Source of the DNA: Micromonospora sp. WMMD1128
Lineage (GTDB): Bacteria; Actinomycetota; Actinomycetes; Mycobacteriales; Micromonosporaceae
DNA length: 64,000 nt
Assembly (NCBI RefSeq): GCF_027497235.1
Contig: NZ_CP114902.1
Location: 2,617,501 to 2,681,500 of the forward strand
Direction of reading: 5' to 3'
This document shows, piece by piece, positions 8,046 through 16,606 of the stretch. Made by a program: the position numbers and the translations under genes. Below the pieces are notes generated by a model, which was not told the DNA's origin, searched no databases, and saw only the letters and a list, made by a program, of their open reading frames with translations. Positions within the stretch are counted from its first letter, which is position 1. Each line of letters opens with the position of its first letter.

Positions 8046-10022
8046 ATGGCCGGGGTCGCCCACCCTCGTCCCCCGTCCGACCCGGCTGATCCGGTCGATC
8101 CGTCCGACCCGGCTGATCCGGGCGAGCCGGTCGGCGGGTCGGCGCTGCCGGAACTCGTCGATCCGCACTGGATGCACCGGGCCACCGAGCTGGCCCACAC
8201 CGGCTTCTGGTCGGTGGCGCGGCGGTTGCCCGCGCTGGTGCGCGAGGCGACCAGCCTGGCCTGGTCGACCAGCCGGCGGGACACGGCGGCGTCGCTCGGC
8301 CTCAACATCGCCGCCGGGGTGCTCACCACGCTCGGCCTGCTCGCCACCACCGGCGTACTCCAGCAGCTCTTCGCGGCCGGACCGACCCCGGCGCGGATCC
8401 GGGCGGCGCTGCCCGCCCTGGCGGTGGCCGCGGCGGCCGTGACCGGGCGCGGCGCGCTCACCGTCGCGGCCGGGTGGGCGCAGGCCCGACTCATCCCGCA
8501 GATCAACTTCGCGGTGGAGCGGCGGCTGTTCGAGACCACCTCCGAGGTCGAGCTGGCGGCCTTCGACGACGCCGGCTTCGCCGAGGAGATGGACCGCGCC
8601 CGCGACCGCGGGCTGGTCGAGGCCGGGGCCCTGGTCAACGACACGGTCAACCTGGTCACCGGCGTGGTGGGCGTGGTCGCCACCGCCACCGCGGTGACCA
8701 TCATCCACCCGTTGCTGCTGCCCTGCCTGCTGGTCGCCGCCGCGCCGGAGGCGGTGACGGCGGTGCGGATGGCCCGCCGCCAGCACGTCGACTGGCTGGC
8801 CCGGATCACCCGACGCCGCCGCAAGTGGATGCTCGGCGACCTGATGGCCAACCGGCACACCGCGGCCGAGATCCGCGCCTACCAGATGCGCGACTTCCTG
8901 CTCTCGGAATACCGCCTGATGACGCGCCTGGAGACGCGGGCCGAGCTGCGCCTGGCCCGCGCGCAGACGATCACCCGGGGGATCGGGCTGTCCGTCACCG
9001 GGATCGCCACGTTCGGGCTCTACCTGGTGCTCGGCGCGCTGCTGACCGGCGGCGTGGTCGCCCTCGCCGCCGCGGCCACCGCGCTGCTCGCCCTACAGTC
9101 CGCGCGCGGCAACCTGCGCACCGCGATCTTCGCCACCAACTCGCTCTACGAGGACGCCCTCTACTACCAGGACTACCGCGACTTCCTCGACCGGGCCGGG
9201 CGGCGGATCCCGTCCGGCGGCGACCGGCCGGTCGACGGGTTCGACCGGATGGACCTCGACCGGGTCAGCCTGCGCTACCCGGACACCGACGGCGCCGCCG
9301 TCGACGAGGTCAGCCTCAGCTTCCGGCGCGGCGAGGTGGTCGCGCTCGTGGGCGAGAACGGCTCCGGCAAGACCACGCTCGCGAAGCTGATCGCCGGCCT
9401 CTACCGGCCCACCGGCGGCACGATCCGGTGGGACGGGGTGGACGCCGCCGAGCTGGACCCGCGCCAGATCGCCGCCCAGGTCGCGGTGATGAGCCAGGAC
9501 TGGTGGAAGTTCCCGTTCACCGCCCGGCAGAACATCCGCGTCGGCCGCCACGACCGGGCCGGCCGGCCCGGCCCCAGCGTGGAGGCCGCCGCCCGGGACG
9601 CCGCCGCGCACGACATGATCAGCGAGCTGCCGTTCGGGTACGACACGTTGCTGGACCGGCAGTTCAAGGACGGCCAGGACCTGTCCGGCGGGCAGTGGCA
9701 GCGGCTGGTGGCCGCCCGCGGCCTCTACCGCGACGCCCGGCTGCTGATCTGCGACGAGCCCTCCGCGGCACTTGACGCGCGCGCCGAGCACGCCCTCTTC
9801 CAGCACCTGCGCCGGCACCCGGACCGCGCCGTCGTGCTGATCACCCACCGGCTGGCCAACGTGCGGCACGCCGACCGGATCTTCGTGCTCGACCACGGCC
9901 GGCTGGTGCAGTCCGGGGACCACGACACGCTGATGACCCAGGACGGTCCCTACCGGGAGCTGTTCGAGTTGCAGGCGGCCGGCTACCTGGCCGGCGCCGG
10001 AGAGCCGGCCGCCGACCGTTGA
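8046..10022 (+). CDS. ABC exporter, fused membrane and ATPase domains
   Basis: A 658-residue half-transporter with an N-terminal transmembrane domain and a C-terminal ATPase. The ATPase shows Walker [10 protein letters not shown] near residue 436, signature LSGGQWQR near 546 and Walker [12 protein letters not shown] near 566, then the H-loop ITHRLANV. The membrane domain is degenerate compared with MsbA-type exporters, as in many actinomycete exporters lying beside natural-product or orphan loci. The first 40 residues are soluble and hold a low-complexity run of Asp-Pro pairs ([15 protein letters not shown]). GGGAGG at 8036-8041 precedes the ATG. It probably acts as a homodimer; the substrate is unknown and no biosynthetic gene lies next to it. 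Confidence 0.88.
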   Translation: MAGVAHPRPPSDPADPVDPSDPADPGEPVGGSALPELVDPHWMHRATELAHTGFWSVARRLPALVREATSLAWSTSRRDTAASLGLNIAAGVLTTLGLLATTGVLQQLFAAGPTPARIRAALPALAVAAAAVTGRGALTVAAGWAQARLIPQINFAVERRLFETTSEVELAAFDDAGFAEEMDRARDRGLVEAGALVNDTVNLVTGVVGVVATATAVTIIHPLLLPCLLVAAAPEAVTAVRMARRQHVDWLARITRRRRKWMLGDLMANRHTAAEIRAYQMRDFLLSEYRLMTRLETRAELRLARAQTITRGIGLSVTGIATFGLYLVLGALLTGGVVALAAAATALLALQSARGNLRTAIFATNSLYEDALYYQDYRDFLDRAGRRIPSGGDRPVDGFDRMDLDRVSLRYPDTDGAAVDEVSLSFRRGEVVALVGENGSGKTTLAKLIAGLYRPTGGTIRWDGVDAAELDPRQIAAQVAVMSQDWWKFPFTARQNIRVGRHDRAGRPGPSVEAAARDAAAHDMISELPFGYDTLLDRQFKDGQDLSGGQWQRLVAARGLYRDARLLICDEPSAALDARAEHALFQHLRRHPDRAVVLITHRLANVRHADRIFVLDHGRLVQSGDHDTLMTQDGPYRELFELQAAGYLAGAGEPAADR

Positions 10023-10099
10023 CCTCCAGCGCACTCGAACCCCTACCGTGACCGGACCGGCCGCCGCCCGGTCAGCGCGGCGTCACCCCTGGAGTTCCC

Positions 10100-11149
10100 A
10101 TGCGCTACCGCGTCCTCGGCGGCACCGGCATCGAGGTCAGCGTCCACTGTCTCGGCACCATGATGTTCGGCGCGGTCGGCAACCCCGACCACGACGACTG
10201 CGTGCGGATCACGCACGCGGCGCTTGATCGCGGCGTCAACATGGTGGACACCGCCGACATGTACTCGGCGGGGGAGTCCGAGGTGATCGTCGGCAAGGCG
10301 CTGCGCGGCCGGCGTGACGACGTGGTGCTCGCCACCAAGGTGCACTTCCCGATGGGCGAGGGCCCCAACCGGGGCGGCAACTCGCGGCGCTGGATCGTCC
10401 ACGAGGTCGAGCAGAGCCTGCGCCGGCTGGGCACCGACTGGATCGACCTCTACCAGGTCCACCGGCCCGACCACACCACCGACGTCGAGGAGACGCTCGG
10501 CGTGCTCACCGACCTGGTTCGCGCCGGCAAGATCCGCGCCTTCGGCTGCTCGACCTATCCGGCCGACGAGATCGTGGAGGCGCAGCACGTCGCCGAGCGG
10601 CGGGCGCTCGGCCGGTTCCGCACCGAGCAGCCGCCGTACTCCATCCTGGCGCGCGGGATCGAGACGTCGGTGCTGCCGGTCTGCCACCGTTACCGGATGG
10701 GCGTGCTGGTCTGGAGCCCGCTGGCCTCCGGCTTCCTGTCCGGGCGCTACCGGCGCGACCGGCCGGTCGACCTCACCACCGGTCGACCGGCGCTCACCCC
10801 GGCCCGGTTCGACCCCGCGCTGCCGGGCAACGCCGCCAAGTACGCCGCCGTCGAGCAACTGGCGGCGCTCGCCGACGAGGTCGGCTGCACGCTGCCGGAA
10901 CTGGCCGTGGCGTTCACCGCGGCGCACCCGGCGGTCACCTCCACCATCATCGGACCCCGCACCATGGACCAGCTCGACGCGCTGCTCGCCGGCGCGACGC
11001 TGACGCTCGACGACGCGGTGCTCGACCGGATCGACGAGATCGTGCCGCCCGGCACGAACCTCTACCAGCCCGACGGAGCGTGGGCCCCGCCGTCGCTCAC
11101 CGATCCCGCCCTGCGCCGCCGTCCGCGGTCCGAACGCGCCGCCGCCTGA
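10100..11149 (+). CDS. Aldo/keto reductase
   Basis: A 349-residue NADPH-dependent oxidoreductase of the aldo/keto reductase superfamily, closest in style to the YajO/Tas-like (AKR12-type) group. The catalytic tetrad can be placed at Asp50, Tyr55 (DTADMYSAGESE), Lys80 (LATKVHF) and His121 (LYQVHRPD). The C-terminal cofactor site is seen as TSTIIGPRTMDQLD. The tail ends in an arginine-rich, probably disordered stretch. It stands as a single gene with its own spacing on both sides, so neither substrate nor pathway can be inferred. Confidence 0.92.
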   Translation: MRYRVLGGTGIEVSVHCLGTMMFGAVGNPDHDDCVRITHAALDRGVNMVDTADMYSAGESEVIVGKALRGRRDDVVLATKVHFPMGEGPNRGGNSRRWIVHEVEQSLRRLGTDWIDLYQVHRPDHTTDVEETLGVLTDLVRAGKIRAFGCSTYPADEIVEAQHVAERRALGRFRTEQPPYSILARGIETSVLPVCHRYRMGVLVWSPLASGFLSGRYRRDRPVDLTTGRPALTPARFDPALPGNAAKYAAVEQLAALADEVGCTLPELAVAFTAAHPAVTSTIIGPRTMDQLDALLAGATLTLDDAVLDRIDEIVPPGTNLYQPDGAWAPPSLTDPALRRRPRSERAAA

Positions 11150-11256
11150 CGGCGCTCGCGTGCGGGAAAACGGGCAACCGGCCGCACGGTGGCCTGCTCT
11201 CCGGCCGGGTCTCGTGCGAGGAAGCGCGGGCGGTGATCGTTTGGCCATGATCAACA

Positions 11257-11315
11257 CCAGTTCGGTGAAGTGGGGGCATCGCCGGTGGTCGGATACCGCC
11301 ACATCACCGAACTGG
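11257..11315. repeat. Intergenic inverted repeat, family 2 copy A (in the 411-bp gap 11150-11560)
   Basis: Left arm 11257-11276 (CCAGTTCGGTGAAGTGGGGG) matches the reverse complement of right arm 11296-11315 at 18 of 20 positions, with 19 bases between. A second, outer pair CGTTTGGCC (11238-11246) and GGCCAAACG (11360-11368) encloses it. Copy B with the same design lies at 37921-37981. I see no gene in the rest of the 11150-11560 gap. Confidence 0.8.
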
Positions 11316-11560
11316 CGTCCGGCCTACCGACGTCTCCCGAGCACCGCGGGCATCAAGACGGCCAAACGGGTGCAAGCTGGGTCTGTTTACCGGTCAGATC
11401 TACGCCAATCCTGTTGGGCGGAACGAGGATCGTGGAGTGTGAGAGCGCGCCGAGCTGTCCGGGCACCGCGGAACCAACCGCCGCCGGTGCCGCCCGTTGC
11501 ACTCGCCGCCTGTCGTGGAACCCGGTCGACGCCGGCCGGCTGAGCGCCCAGACTGTCCGG

Positions 11561-12109
11561 ATGGAACACCGTGACCTGGTGCGGGTGAGCAAGCGGATGT
11601 CGCTGGCGCTGCGCCACCGCCCCGACCGGTTCGGGCTGACGCTCGACCGGGCCGGCTGGGCGCCGGTCGCCGACCTGCTCGCCGCGCTGCGGATCAGCCG
11701 CACCGACCTGGACGCCGTGGTCGCCGGCAACGACAAGCAGCGGTTCGCCGTCGAGCCCGGCCCGGACGGGATCGACCGGGTCCGCGCCAACCAGGGGCAT
11801 TCCGTTCCGGTCGACCTCGGTCTGACCCCGGCCGTGCCGCCGAGCCGGCTCTTCCACGGCACCGGAGAGGCTGTGCTGACCGCCATCCGGGCACAGGGGC
11901 TGCGCCGGGGCCGTCGACACCACGTACACCTGTCGCCGGATGTGGCGACGGCCCGGCGGGTCGGCGCGCGGCGCGCGGGCGCGGTGGTGGTGTTGTCGGT
12001 CGACGCCGCCGCGATGGCCGAGCACGGCCACCTGTTCTACCGGTCCGCGAACGGGGTGTGGCTGACCGACACCGTCCCGCCGGCCTACCTGGCGGTCAGC
12101 ACATCGTGA
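11561..12109 (+). CDS. kptA: RNA 2'-phosphotransferase (Tpt1/KptA family)
   Basis: Family enzymes transfer an internal RNA 2'-phosphate to NAD, giving ADP-ribose 1''-2''-cyclic phosphate and nicotinamide; some members instead ADP-ribosylate nucleic-acid ends. The 182-residue length and landmarks fit: SKRMSLALRHRPDRFGLTL at the start with the conserved Arg-His pair, RANQGHS near residue 76, LFHGT near 97-101, and the HVHLSPD strand-turn. The ATG at 11561 is used because the protein begins at the family's normal first helix; in-frame sequence upstream has no homology-like content. Bacteria have no obvious need for tRNA-splicing phosphate removal, so the true substrate is unknown. Its neighbours, a Nudix hydrolase and a NADAR protein, also act on NAD or ADP-ribose derivatives. 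Confidence 0.92.
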   Translation: MEHRDLVRVSKRMSLALRHRPDRFGLTLDRAGWAPVADLLAALRISRTDLDAVVAGNDKQRFAVEPGPDGIDRVRANQGHSVPVDLGLTPAVPPSRLFHGTGEAVLTAIRAQGLRRGRRHHVHLSPDVATARRVGARRAGAVVVLSVDAAAMAEHGHLFYRSANGVWLTDTVPPAYLAVSTS

Positions 12110-12227
12110 TGGGGTGGGCTGCCTCGCCCCCGGTGCTTCCCGGTGCGGCCGGAGGACACCGGCGTGGCGAGTGTTTTGAGCGGCGCCGGGTTCGAGGGCA
12201 TCCCGGCCGGGGCCGGCGTGGGTCGGG

Positions 12228-12737
12228 TCAGGCCGGGCGCTGGCCGGCCAGGAAGTCGGCGAGCACCCGGGTGTGTGTGGAGAACGCCAGCTCGACCGGC
12301 TCGGTGAGCACCACCCACTCGGTCGCCTCGTCGGTCGGCGCGGACGGCGGCAGGTCACCCACCGGCCGCTCGGGCAGCACACCGAAGAGCATCATCGTGC
12401 CGCCGGCTGGCGCGCCGTACACCGCGAACAGCCGCGCCTCGCCGGCCTCGGCCCGCAGCCCGGTCTCCTCGCGCAGCTCGCGGACCAGCGCCTCGGACCA
12501 CTCCTCGCCGTACTCGACGAAACCGCCGGGCAGCGCCAGCTCACCCCGTGCCGGCTCGATGTCGCGGCGCACGGCCACCACGCCGAGCCCCGTGGGTGTG
12601 CGGACCGGCAGCACCGCCACCGCGACCGGCAGCGGGTTGCGCCACACCGTCTCCCCGCAGGCCGGGCAGACACGCGGCCACCCGGCGTCCGCCGGATAGG
12701 CCGCGCCGCAGAACGAGCAGTGCGAGTGCGCCGTCAC
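12228..12737 (-). CDS. Zinc-ribbon Nudix hydrolase
   Basis: A 169-residue pyrophosphohydrolase. A four-cysteine zinc ribbon (Cys7, Cys10, Cys24, Cys27; CSFCGAAY and CPACGETVW) precedes the Nudix fold. The Nudix box runs from Gly72 to about residue 94 (GFVEYGEEWSEALVRELREE) with the metal-binding Glu cluster intact. Zinc-ribbon Nudix proteins include NADH and capped-RNA pyrophosphatases, but the SQPWPFPxS motif of true NudC is not seen, so the substrate may be ADP-ribose or another dinucleotide. GTG start at 12737. The stop of the upstream NADAR gene is 11 bases away, so the two are probably one transcript facing kptA. Confidence 0.88.
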   Translation of the reverse strand: MTAHSHCSFCGAAYPADAGWPRVCPACGETVWRNPLPVAVAVLPVRTPTGLGVVAVRRDIEPARGELALPGGFVEYGEEWSEALVRELREETGLRAEAGEARLFAVYGAPAGGTMMLFGVLPERPVGDLPPSAPTDEATEWVVLTEPVELAFSTHTRVLADFLAGQRPA

Positions 12738-12748
12738 GCCGCAGCACG

Positions 12749-13309
12749 TTACCCGCCCCGCCGGGCCAGCGTGGCGCGCGCCTCCATCAGGGCGAAGCCG
12801 AGCAGGTTCGCGCCCCGCCAGGTCGCCGGGTCGGTGGCGCGGGGGTCACCGGCGGCCAGGCCGATGCCCCAGACCCGGTCCGTCGGGCTCGCCTCCACCA
12901 GCACCCGCTCCCCGGTGCCGAGCAGGAACCGCCGCAACGGCTCGTGCTGGCCGAACTTGGCGACGCTGCCGGCCACCACGATCTCCCAGCGGCGAGCCGT
13001 CCAGACGGCCTCGTCGAAGCCGCGCACCTGGCGGCCGAACGCCTTGGCCCGGTGCGGATGCGTGGCGGCGAGCACCTCTTCGGCGATCGCGTGGTCGCCG
13101 AAGAGGGTGGCCTTGTGCCACATCATCCAGTGCTCGGCGGTGGCGAAGTGCCGACCGTCCACGGTGAACGCCGCCGGCCACCACTGGCTCAGGCAGCCGG
13201 CGCCGACGCCGCCGTCGCGCTGCGGCCGGTGCCCCCAGAAGTGCAGGAACGTGACCGGCGCGCCGGAGTCGAGCGCGACGGTCAGCTCGGCGACGGATCG
13301 AATCAGCAC
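12749..13309 (-). CDS. NADAR family protein (YbiA/RibX-like)
   Basis: A 186-residue NADAR-domain protein. Landmarks are the opening FLHFWGH strand, FATAEHWMMWHKA (the Glu and Lys-Ala that define the family), the long helix with GQHEPLRRFLLGTG, and the closing SPTDRVWGIGLA and RGANLLGFALMEAR segments. Members act as N-glycosidases on riboflavin-pathway intermediates (YbiA) or reverse ADP-ribosylation of guanine bases. Here it is encoded just ahead of a Nudix hydrolase and opposite kptA, which favours ADP-ribose chemistry. Start is GTG at 13309. Its promoter side (13310-13357) abuts a 65-bp palindromic repeat. Confidence 0.88.
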   Translation of the reverse strand: MLIRSVAELTVALDSGAPVTFLHFWGHRPQRDGGVGAGCLSQWWPAAFTVDGRHFATAEHWMMWHKATLFGDHAIAEEVLAATHPHRAKAFGRQVRGFDEAVWTARRWEIVVAGSVAKFGQHEPLRRFLLGTGERVLVEASPTDRVWGIGLAAGDPRATDPATWRGANLLGFALMEARATLARRGG

Positions 13310-13357
13310 ACCGGCATTCTGCCCACCCCCACCGACATCCCCGCCACGCCTGGCGGC

Positions 13358-13422
13358 GTGGTGTTAAGCGGGGCCCCTTCCTCTACCGAATGCGTTAAGA
13401 AGGGGCCCCGCCTTACACCTCA
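13358..13422. repeat. 65-bp palindromic repeat, family 1 copy 1
   Basis: Core arms 13360-13380 and 13399-13419 (GGTGTTAAGCGGGGCCCCTTC against GAAGGGG...) pair at 19 of 21 positions around a loop containing CTCTACCGAATGCG. The same 65 bases recur at 19605-19669 with only two changes. The distal end encodes the TAA stop of the minus-strand SRPBCC gene (13413-13415), so the repeat forms that gene's 3' end. Confidence 0.95.
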
Positions 13423-14063
13423 GCGCCGGTGTAGAAGGCGGTGACCCGCTCGGCGGCGGCGCGCGCCTCGTCGACCGGGGTGCCGGCGTCCACGCTGGCT
13501 GCCGTCCACCGGTCACTGGATTCCGTGACGAATCGGCGGCCCTCGTCGGAGCCCATCCACTCGGCCGCCGCGGCCGGGTCCACGCCGGTGCCGGCCGCGA
13601 CGTGTGCGGCGCCGACGTGCGAGGCGAGGCCGAGGAGCGCGAGGTCCCAGCCGATGCCGACCGCGCCCGGACCGTACTCGGCCCACCGGTTGTCGTCGAC
13701 GTGCGCGACGTGTTCCAGCTCGAACCGGGTGCGGTCGGGGCCGGCGTCGCTCAGGCGCACCTCGATCCAGCTGATCTCGCCGCCGAACTCCCAGGTGGCG
13801 GCGAAACCGTGCGGCGGGTCGCAGCGTTCGACCGTGCCCTCGGCGTTGCCCTCCAGCCGGTACCGGCCGCCGACGCTCAGGTCGCCGGAGACCGGCAGGA
13901 ACCAGCGTGGGATCCGCGCCGGATCGGTGCAGGCGTCGAAGACGTCGGCCACTGGCGCGTCATACGTCTGACTGATGGTCAGCACCCGCGCCTGGCCGGC
14001 GGGGAGGGTACGGTCGCCGATCCGGCGTTCGACGGCGCTGATCTGCCCGGTCACGTCGATCAT
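13413..14063 (-). CDS. SRPBCC (AHSA1-like) domain protein
   Basis: A 216-residue START-like lipid/ligand-binding fold of the activator-of-Hsp90 type. Residues about 20-150 hold the domain: LTISQTYDAPVADVFDACTD, then PRIPRWFLPV-like and GGRYRLEGNAEGTVERCDPP segments, ending with the C-terminal helix. It follows an ArsR regulator with a 4-base ATGA overlap, the standard pairing in which the regulator controls its SRPBCC partner. The last codons and the stop lie inside the 65-bp palindromic repeat, so the C terminus may have been altered by that repeat's arrival. Ligand unknown. Confidence 0.88.
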   Translation of the reverse strand: MIDVTGQISAVERRIGDRTLPAGQARVLTISQTYDAPVADVFDACTDPARIPRWFLPVSGDLSVGGRYRLEGNAEGTVERCDPPHGFAATWEFGGEISWIEVRLSDAGPDRTRFELEHVAHVDDNRWAEYGPGAVGIGWDLALLGLASHVGAAHVAAGTGVDPAAAAEWMGSDEGRRFVTESSDRWTAASVDAGTPVDEARAAAERVTAFYTGAEV

Positions 14064-14425
14064 GGGTTGGTCTTCCTCTCGTCGGTGTCGTCCTCGCGCA
14101 GTCGCCGTTCGCGGCGGCCCCGGGCCAGCTCGGTGGCGAGCGCGGCCAGCGGCGGGGCCCAGAAGCGACGGAACCCGGCCAGCCAGGCGTCGATCTCGCG
14201 CAGCGGGCCGGGGTCGACCGCGTAGAGCCGGCGGGTGCCCTCGGCGCGCACGGTGGTGAAGCCGTGCTCGCGCAGCACCTTGAGGTGCTGGGAGACGGCC
14301 GGCTGACTGATGCCGAACTCGCGCCGCACGGTGTCGCCGAGCGCGCCGGCCGACTGCTCGCCGTCGGCGAGCAGCTCCAGGATCCGGCGGCGGACCGGAT
14401 CGCCGAGGACGTCGAAAGCGTGCAC
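14060..14425 (-). CDS. ArsR-family winged-helix repressor
   Basis: A 121-residue regulator with a canonical ArsR winged helix: DVLGDPVRRRILELLADGE, recognition region GISQPAVSQHLKVLREHG near residues 38-55, and the wing TTVRAEGTRRLYAVDP. No metal-binding cysteines are visible, so it belongs to the non-metal ArsR set usually paired with SRPBCC proteins. Start is GTG at 14425. Its upstream region is shared with the divergent response regulator and contains the AT-rich segment TTATATAA (14449-14456). Confidence 0.88.
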   Translation of the reverse strand: MHAFDVLGDPVRRRILELLADGEQSAGALGDTVRREFGISQPAVSQHLKVLREHGFTTVRAEGTRRLYAVDPGPLREIDAWLAGFRRFWAPPLAALATELARGRRERRLREDDTDERKTNP

Positions 14426-14448
14426 GACCTGTTTCTATCAGACTCGGC

Positions 14449-14492
14449 TTATATAAGCGAGCGCTATAATCTCATCGAACTCTCATCGAACT
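14449..14492. promoter_or_regulatory. Divergent promoter with TATAAT and a tandem 11-bp direct repeat
   Basis: TTATATAA at 14449-14456 is a perfect palindrome, TATAAT at 14465-14470 is a consensus -10 for the rightward gene, and CTCATCGAACT occurs twice head to tail at 14471-14481 and 14482-14492. Direct repeats spaced one helical turn (11 bp) are the usual target of OmpR-type regulators, so autoregulation by the response regulator encoded 18 bases downstream is plausible. Confidence 0.6.
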
Positions 14493-14509
14493 GTGCTCTG
14501 CTGGCCCTG

Positions 14510-15196
14510 ATGCGTACGACGGTCCTGGTGGTTGACGACGAGCCGAACATCGTCGACATGGTGGCGACGGTGCTGCGGTTCCACGACTTCGAGGTGGTCA
14601 CCGCCGGCACCGCGCGCGAGGCGGAGCGGCTGTCCGGCGAGAAGCCGCCGCACCTCGTGGTGCTGGACGTGCTGCTGCCCGACGGAGACGGGTTCGCGCT
14701 CTGCCGCCGCCTGCGCGCCGCGGGGCACCGGTTCGGCATCGTCTTCCTCACCGCGCGGGACGCGCCCCGAGACAAGATCGCCGGGCTCACCTGGGGCGGC
14801 GACGACTACGTGACCAAGCCGTTCTCGGTCGACGAGCTGGTCGCCCGGGTGCGGGCCGTGCTGCGCCGGATCGGCCCGGACGCCGACACCGGCGCCGGCC
14901 TGCTCCGCTACGCCGACGTGGAGCTGGACGAGGAGACCTGCCAGGCCCGCCGCGCCGGGCAGCTGCTCGCGCTCTCGCCCACGGAGTTCAAACTGCTGCG
15001 CTACCTGATGCTCAACCCCGGCCGGGTGCTCAGCCGCACCCAGATCCTCGAGGCGGTGTGGAGCTACGACTTCGGCGGCGCGTCGAACGTGGTCGACACC
15101 TACATCGGCTACCTGCGCCGCAAGCTCGACCCGCTCGGGCCACCCCTGATCGTCACCCAACGCGGGTTCGGATACGCGCTCCGGGCCGGCGGATGA
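14510..15196 (+). CDS. OmpR-family response regulator
   Basis: A 228-residue two-component response regulator. The receiver domain has the acidic pair Asp9-Asp10, phospho-acceptor Asp53 (LVVLDVLLPDGDG), Thr81 and Lys103 (YVTKPF). The C-terminal winged helix (SPTEFKLLRYLMLNPGRVLS and the end VDTYIGYLRRKLD) is of the OmpR/PhoB type. The ATG at 14510 starts the receiver directly; it lacks a clear ribosome site and the 11-bp repeats end 17 bases before it. It overlaps the sensor kinase gene by ATGA. Confidence 0.94.
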   Translation: MRTTVLVVDDEPNIVDMVATVLRFHDFEVVTAGTAREAERLSGEKPPHLVVLDVLLPDGDGFALCRRLRAAGHRFGIVFLTARDAPRDKIAGLTWGGDDYVTKPFSVDELVARVRAVLRRIGPDADTGAGLLRYADVELDEETCQARRAGQLLALSPTEFKLLRYLMLNPGRVLSRTQILEAVWSYDFGGASNVVDTYIGYLRRKLDPLGPPLIVTQRGFGYALRAGG

Positions 15197-16551
15197 CCCG
15201 GCTCCCGCTGCGGCGCAGCCTGCTCACCGGCATGGTGGCGCTGACCGCCGTGGCGCTGCTGGTGGCCGGCGTGGTCAGCGTCACGGCGCTGCGGTCGTAC
15301 CTGCTGGACCGGACCGACGACCAGCTCCGCGCCGGCGCGACGCTCGCCACCCAACGGGTCGGGGTGTTGCAGCGCGAGCCCGGCGGGGTGGCCCGCGCGA
15401 TCGTCGCGCCGTCGGACTACCTGGTGGAGATCCGACACCCGGACGGCACGCTGACCCGGCTCGGCGGGTCACCGCCGGCCGTACCGTTGCTCGACCGGGC
15501 CCCCGCGCCGCCCGCCGGCGGCGCTCCGGGCCCGGCCACCACGCTCGGCGACGGGGACTGGCGGGCGGTCACCGTGCGGGCCGGCGCGACGGTCGTGCTC
15601 ATCGCGCTTCCACTGGCACCGGTACGCGAGACGGTGCGCCGCCTGGTCCTGGTGCAGGTGGCCGGCGGCGTGACCGTGCTGGTGCTGCTCGCCGCGTTCG
15701 CCCGGGTGCTGCTGGTGCGCGGGCTGCGCCCGCTGGACCGGATCACCGACACGGCGACCGCGATCGCCGGAGGCGACCTGGACCGCCGGGTGCCGGTCGA
15801 GGGCGGTGACCGGACCGAGGTGGGACGGTTGACCCGCGCGGTCGACGGCATGCTCGCCCGGCTCCAGTCGGCGATCACCGCCCGGGTCCGGTCCGAGGAA
15901 CGGCTGCGCACCTTCGTGGCCGACGCCTCGCACGAGCTGCGTACGCCGCTGACCTCCATCCGCGGCTACCTCCACCTGCTGCGCCGGGACATGGTCGAGC
16001 CCGCGCGCCGGCCGGAGGTGCTGCGCCGGGGCGACGAGGAGGCGACCCGGATGAGCCGGATCCTCGACGACCTGCTCTACCTGGCCCGCCTGGACGCCGA
16101 GCCCCGGCTCGACCGCAGCGACGTCGACCTGGCCGAGGTGGCCCGGGAGTCGGTGGCCGACGCGCTCGCCGTGCAGCCGGGCCGCCCGTTGCGGGTCGAC
16201 GCACCCGACGCGGCCCCGGTACGCGGCGACGCCGACGCGCTGCGTCAGGTGCTGGCGAACCTGCTCGCCAACGTCCGCGCGCACACCCCGGCGGGCACCC
16301 CGACCGTCGTCGAGGTGCGCCGTCGCGGCGACCGGGTCGAGATGACGGTCCGCGACACCGGCCCCGGGATGCCGCCCGAGTTGGCCGCTCGGGCGTTCGA
16401 CAGGTTCAGCCACGGCGGCGCCGGCGGCAGCGGGCTCGGGCTGGCCATCGTCGCCGAGATCGTCGCCGCGCACGGCGGCGAGCTGGGCCTGGACACCGTC
16501 GAGGGGACCGGCACGGCGGTCCGGGTCCGCCTGCCCGGGGCCGACTCTTGA
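15193..16551 (+). CDS. Sensor histidine kinase
   Basis: A 452-residue membrane kinase, partner of the preceding regulator. Two membrane helices (about residues 10-32 and 150-172) flank an extracytoplasmic sensor of about 115 residues, followed by a HAMP linker (LRPLDRITDTATAIAGGDLD). The phospho-accepting His247 lies in FVADASHELRTPLTSIRGYL, and the ATPase lobe shows the N box (LANLLANVRAHT), G1 (VRDTGPGMP) and G2 (GGSGLGLAI). Start ATG at 15193 overlaps the regulator stop. The next genes, an LmeA-like protein and an MMPL exporter, are probable co-transcribed targets. Confidence 0.93.
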   Translation: MTRLPLRRSLLTGMVALTAVALLVAGVVSVTALRSYLLDRTDDQLRAGATLATQRVGVLQREPGGVARAIVAPSDYLVEIRHPDGTLTRLGGSPPAVPLLDRAPAPPAGGAPGPATTLGDGDWRAVTVRAGATVVLIALPLAPVRETVRRLVLVQVAGGVTVLVLLAAFARVLLVRGLRPLDRITDTATAIAGGDLDRRVPVEGGDRTEVGRLTRAVDGMLARLQSAITARVRSEERLRTFVADASHELRTPLTSIRGYLHLLRRDMVEPARRPEVLRRGDEEATRMSRILDDLLYLARLDAEPRLDRSDVDLAEVARESVADALAVQPGRPLRVDAPDAAPVRGDADALRQVLANLLANVRAHTPAGTPTVVEVRRRGDRVEMTVRDTGPGMPPELAARAFDRFSHGGAGGSGLGLAIVAEIVAAHGGELGLDTVEGTGTAVRVRLPGADS

Positions 16552-16606
16552 CGTTCTCTCATCCGGCTCCGGTCGGACGCCCAGCCGGCGCTGGTGTGCT
16601 CGGGAC

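Noticed and set aside
8046..10022. RiPP or other natural-product exporter locus
   Set aside because: No precursor, modifying enzyme or protease gene accompanies the ABC exporter.
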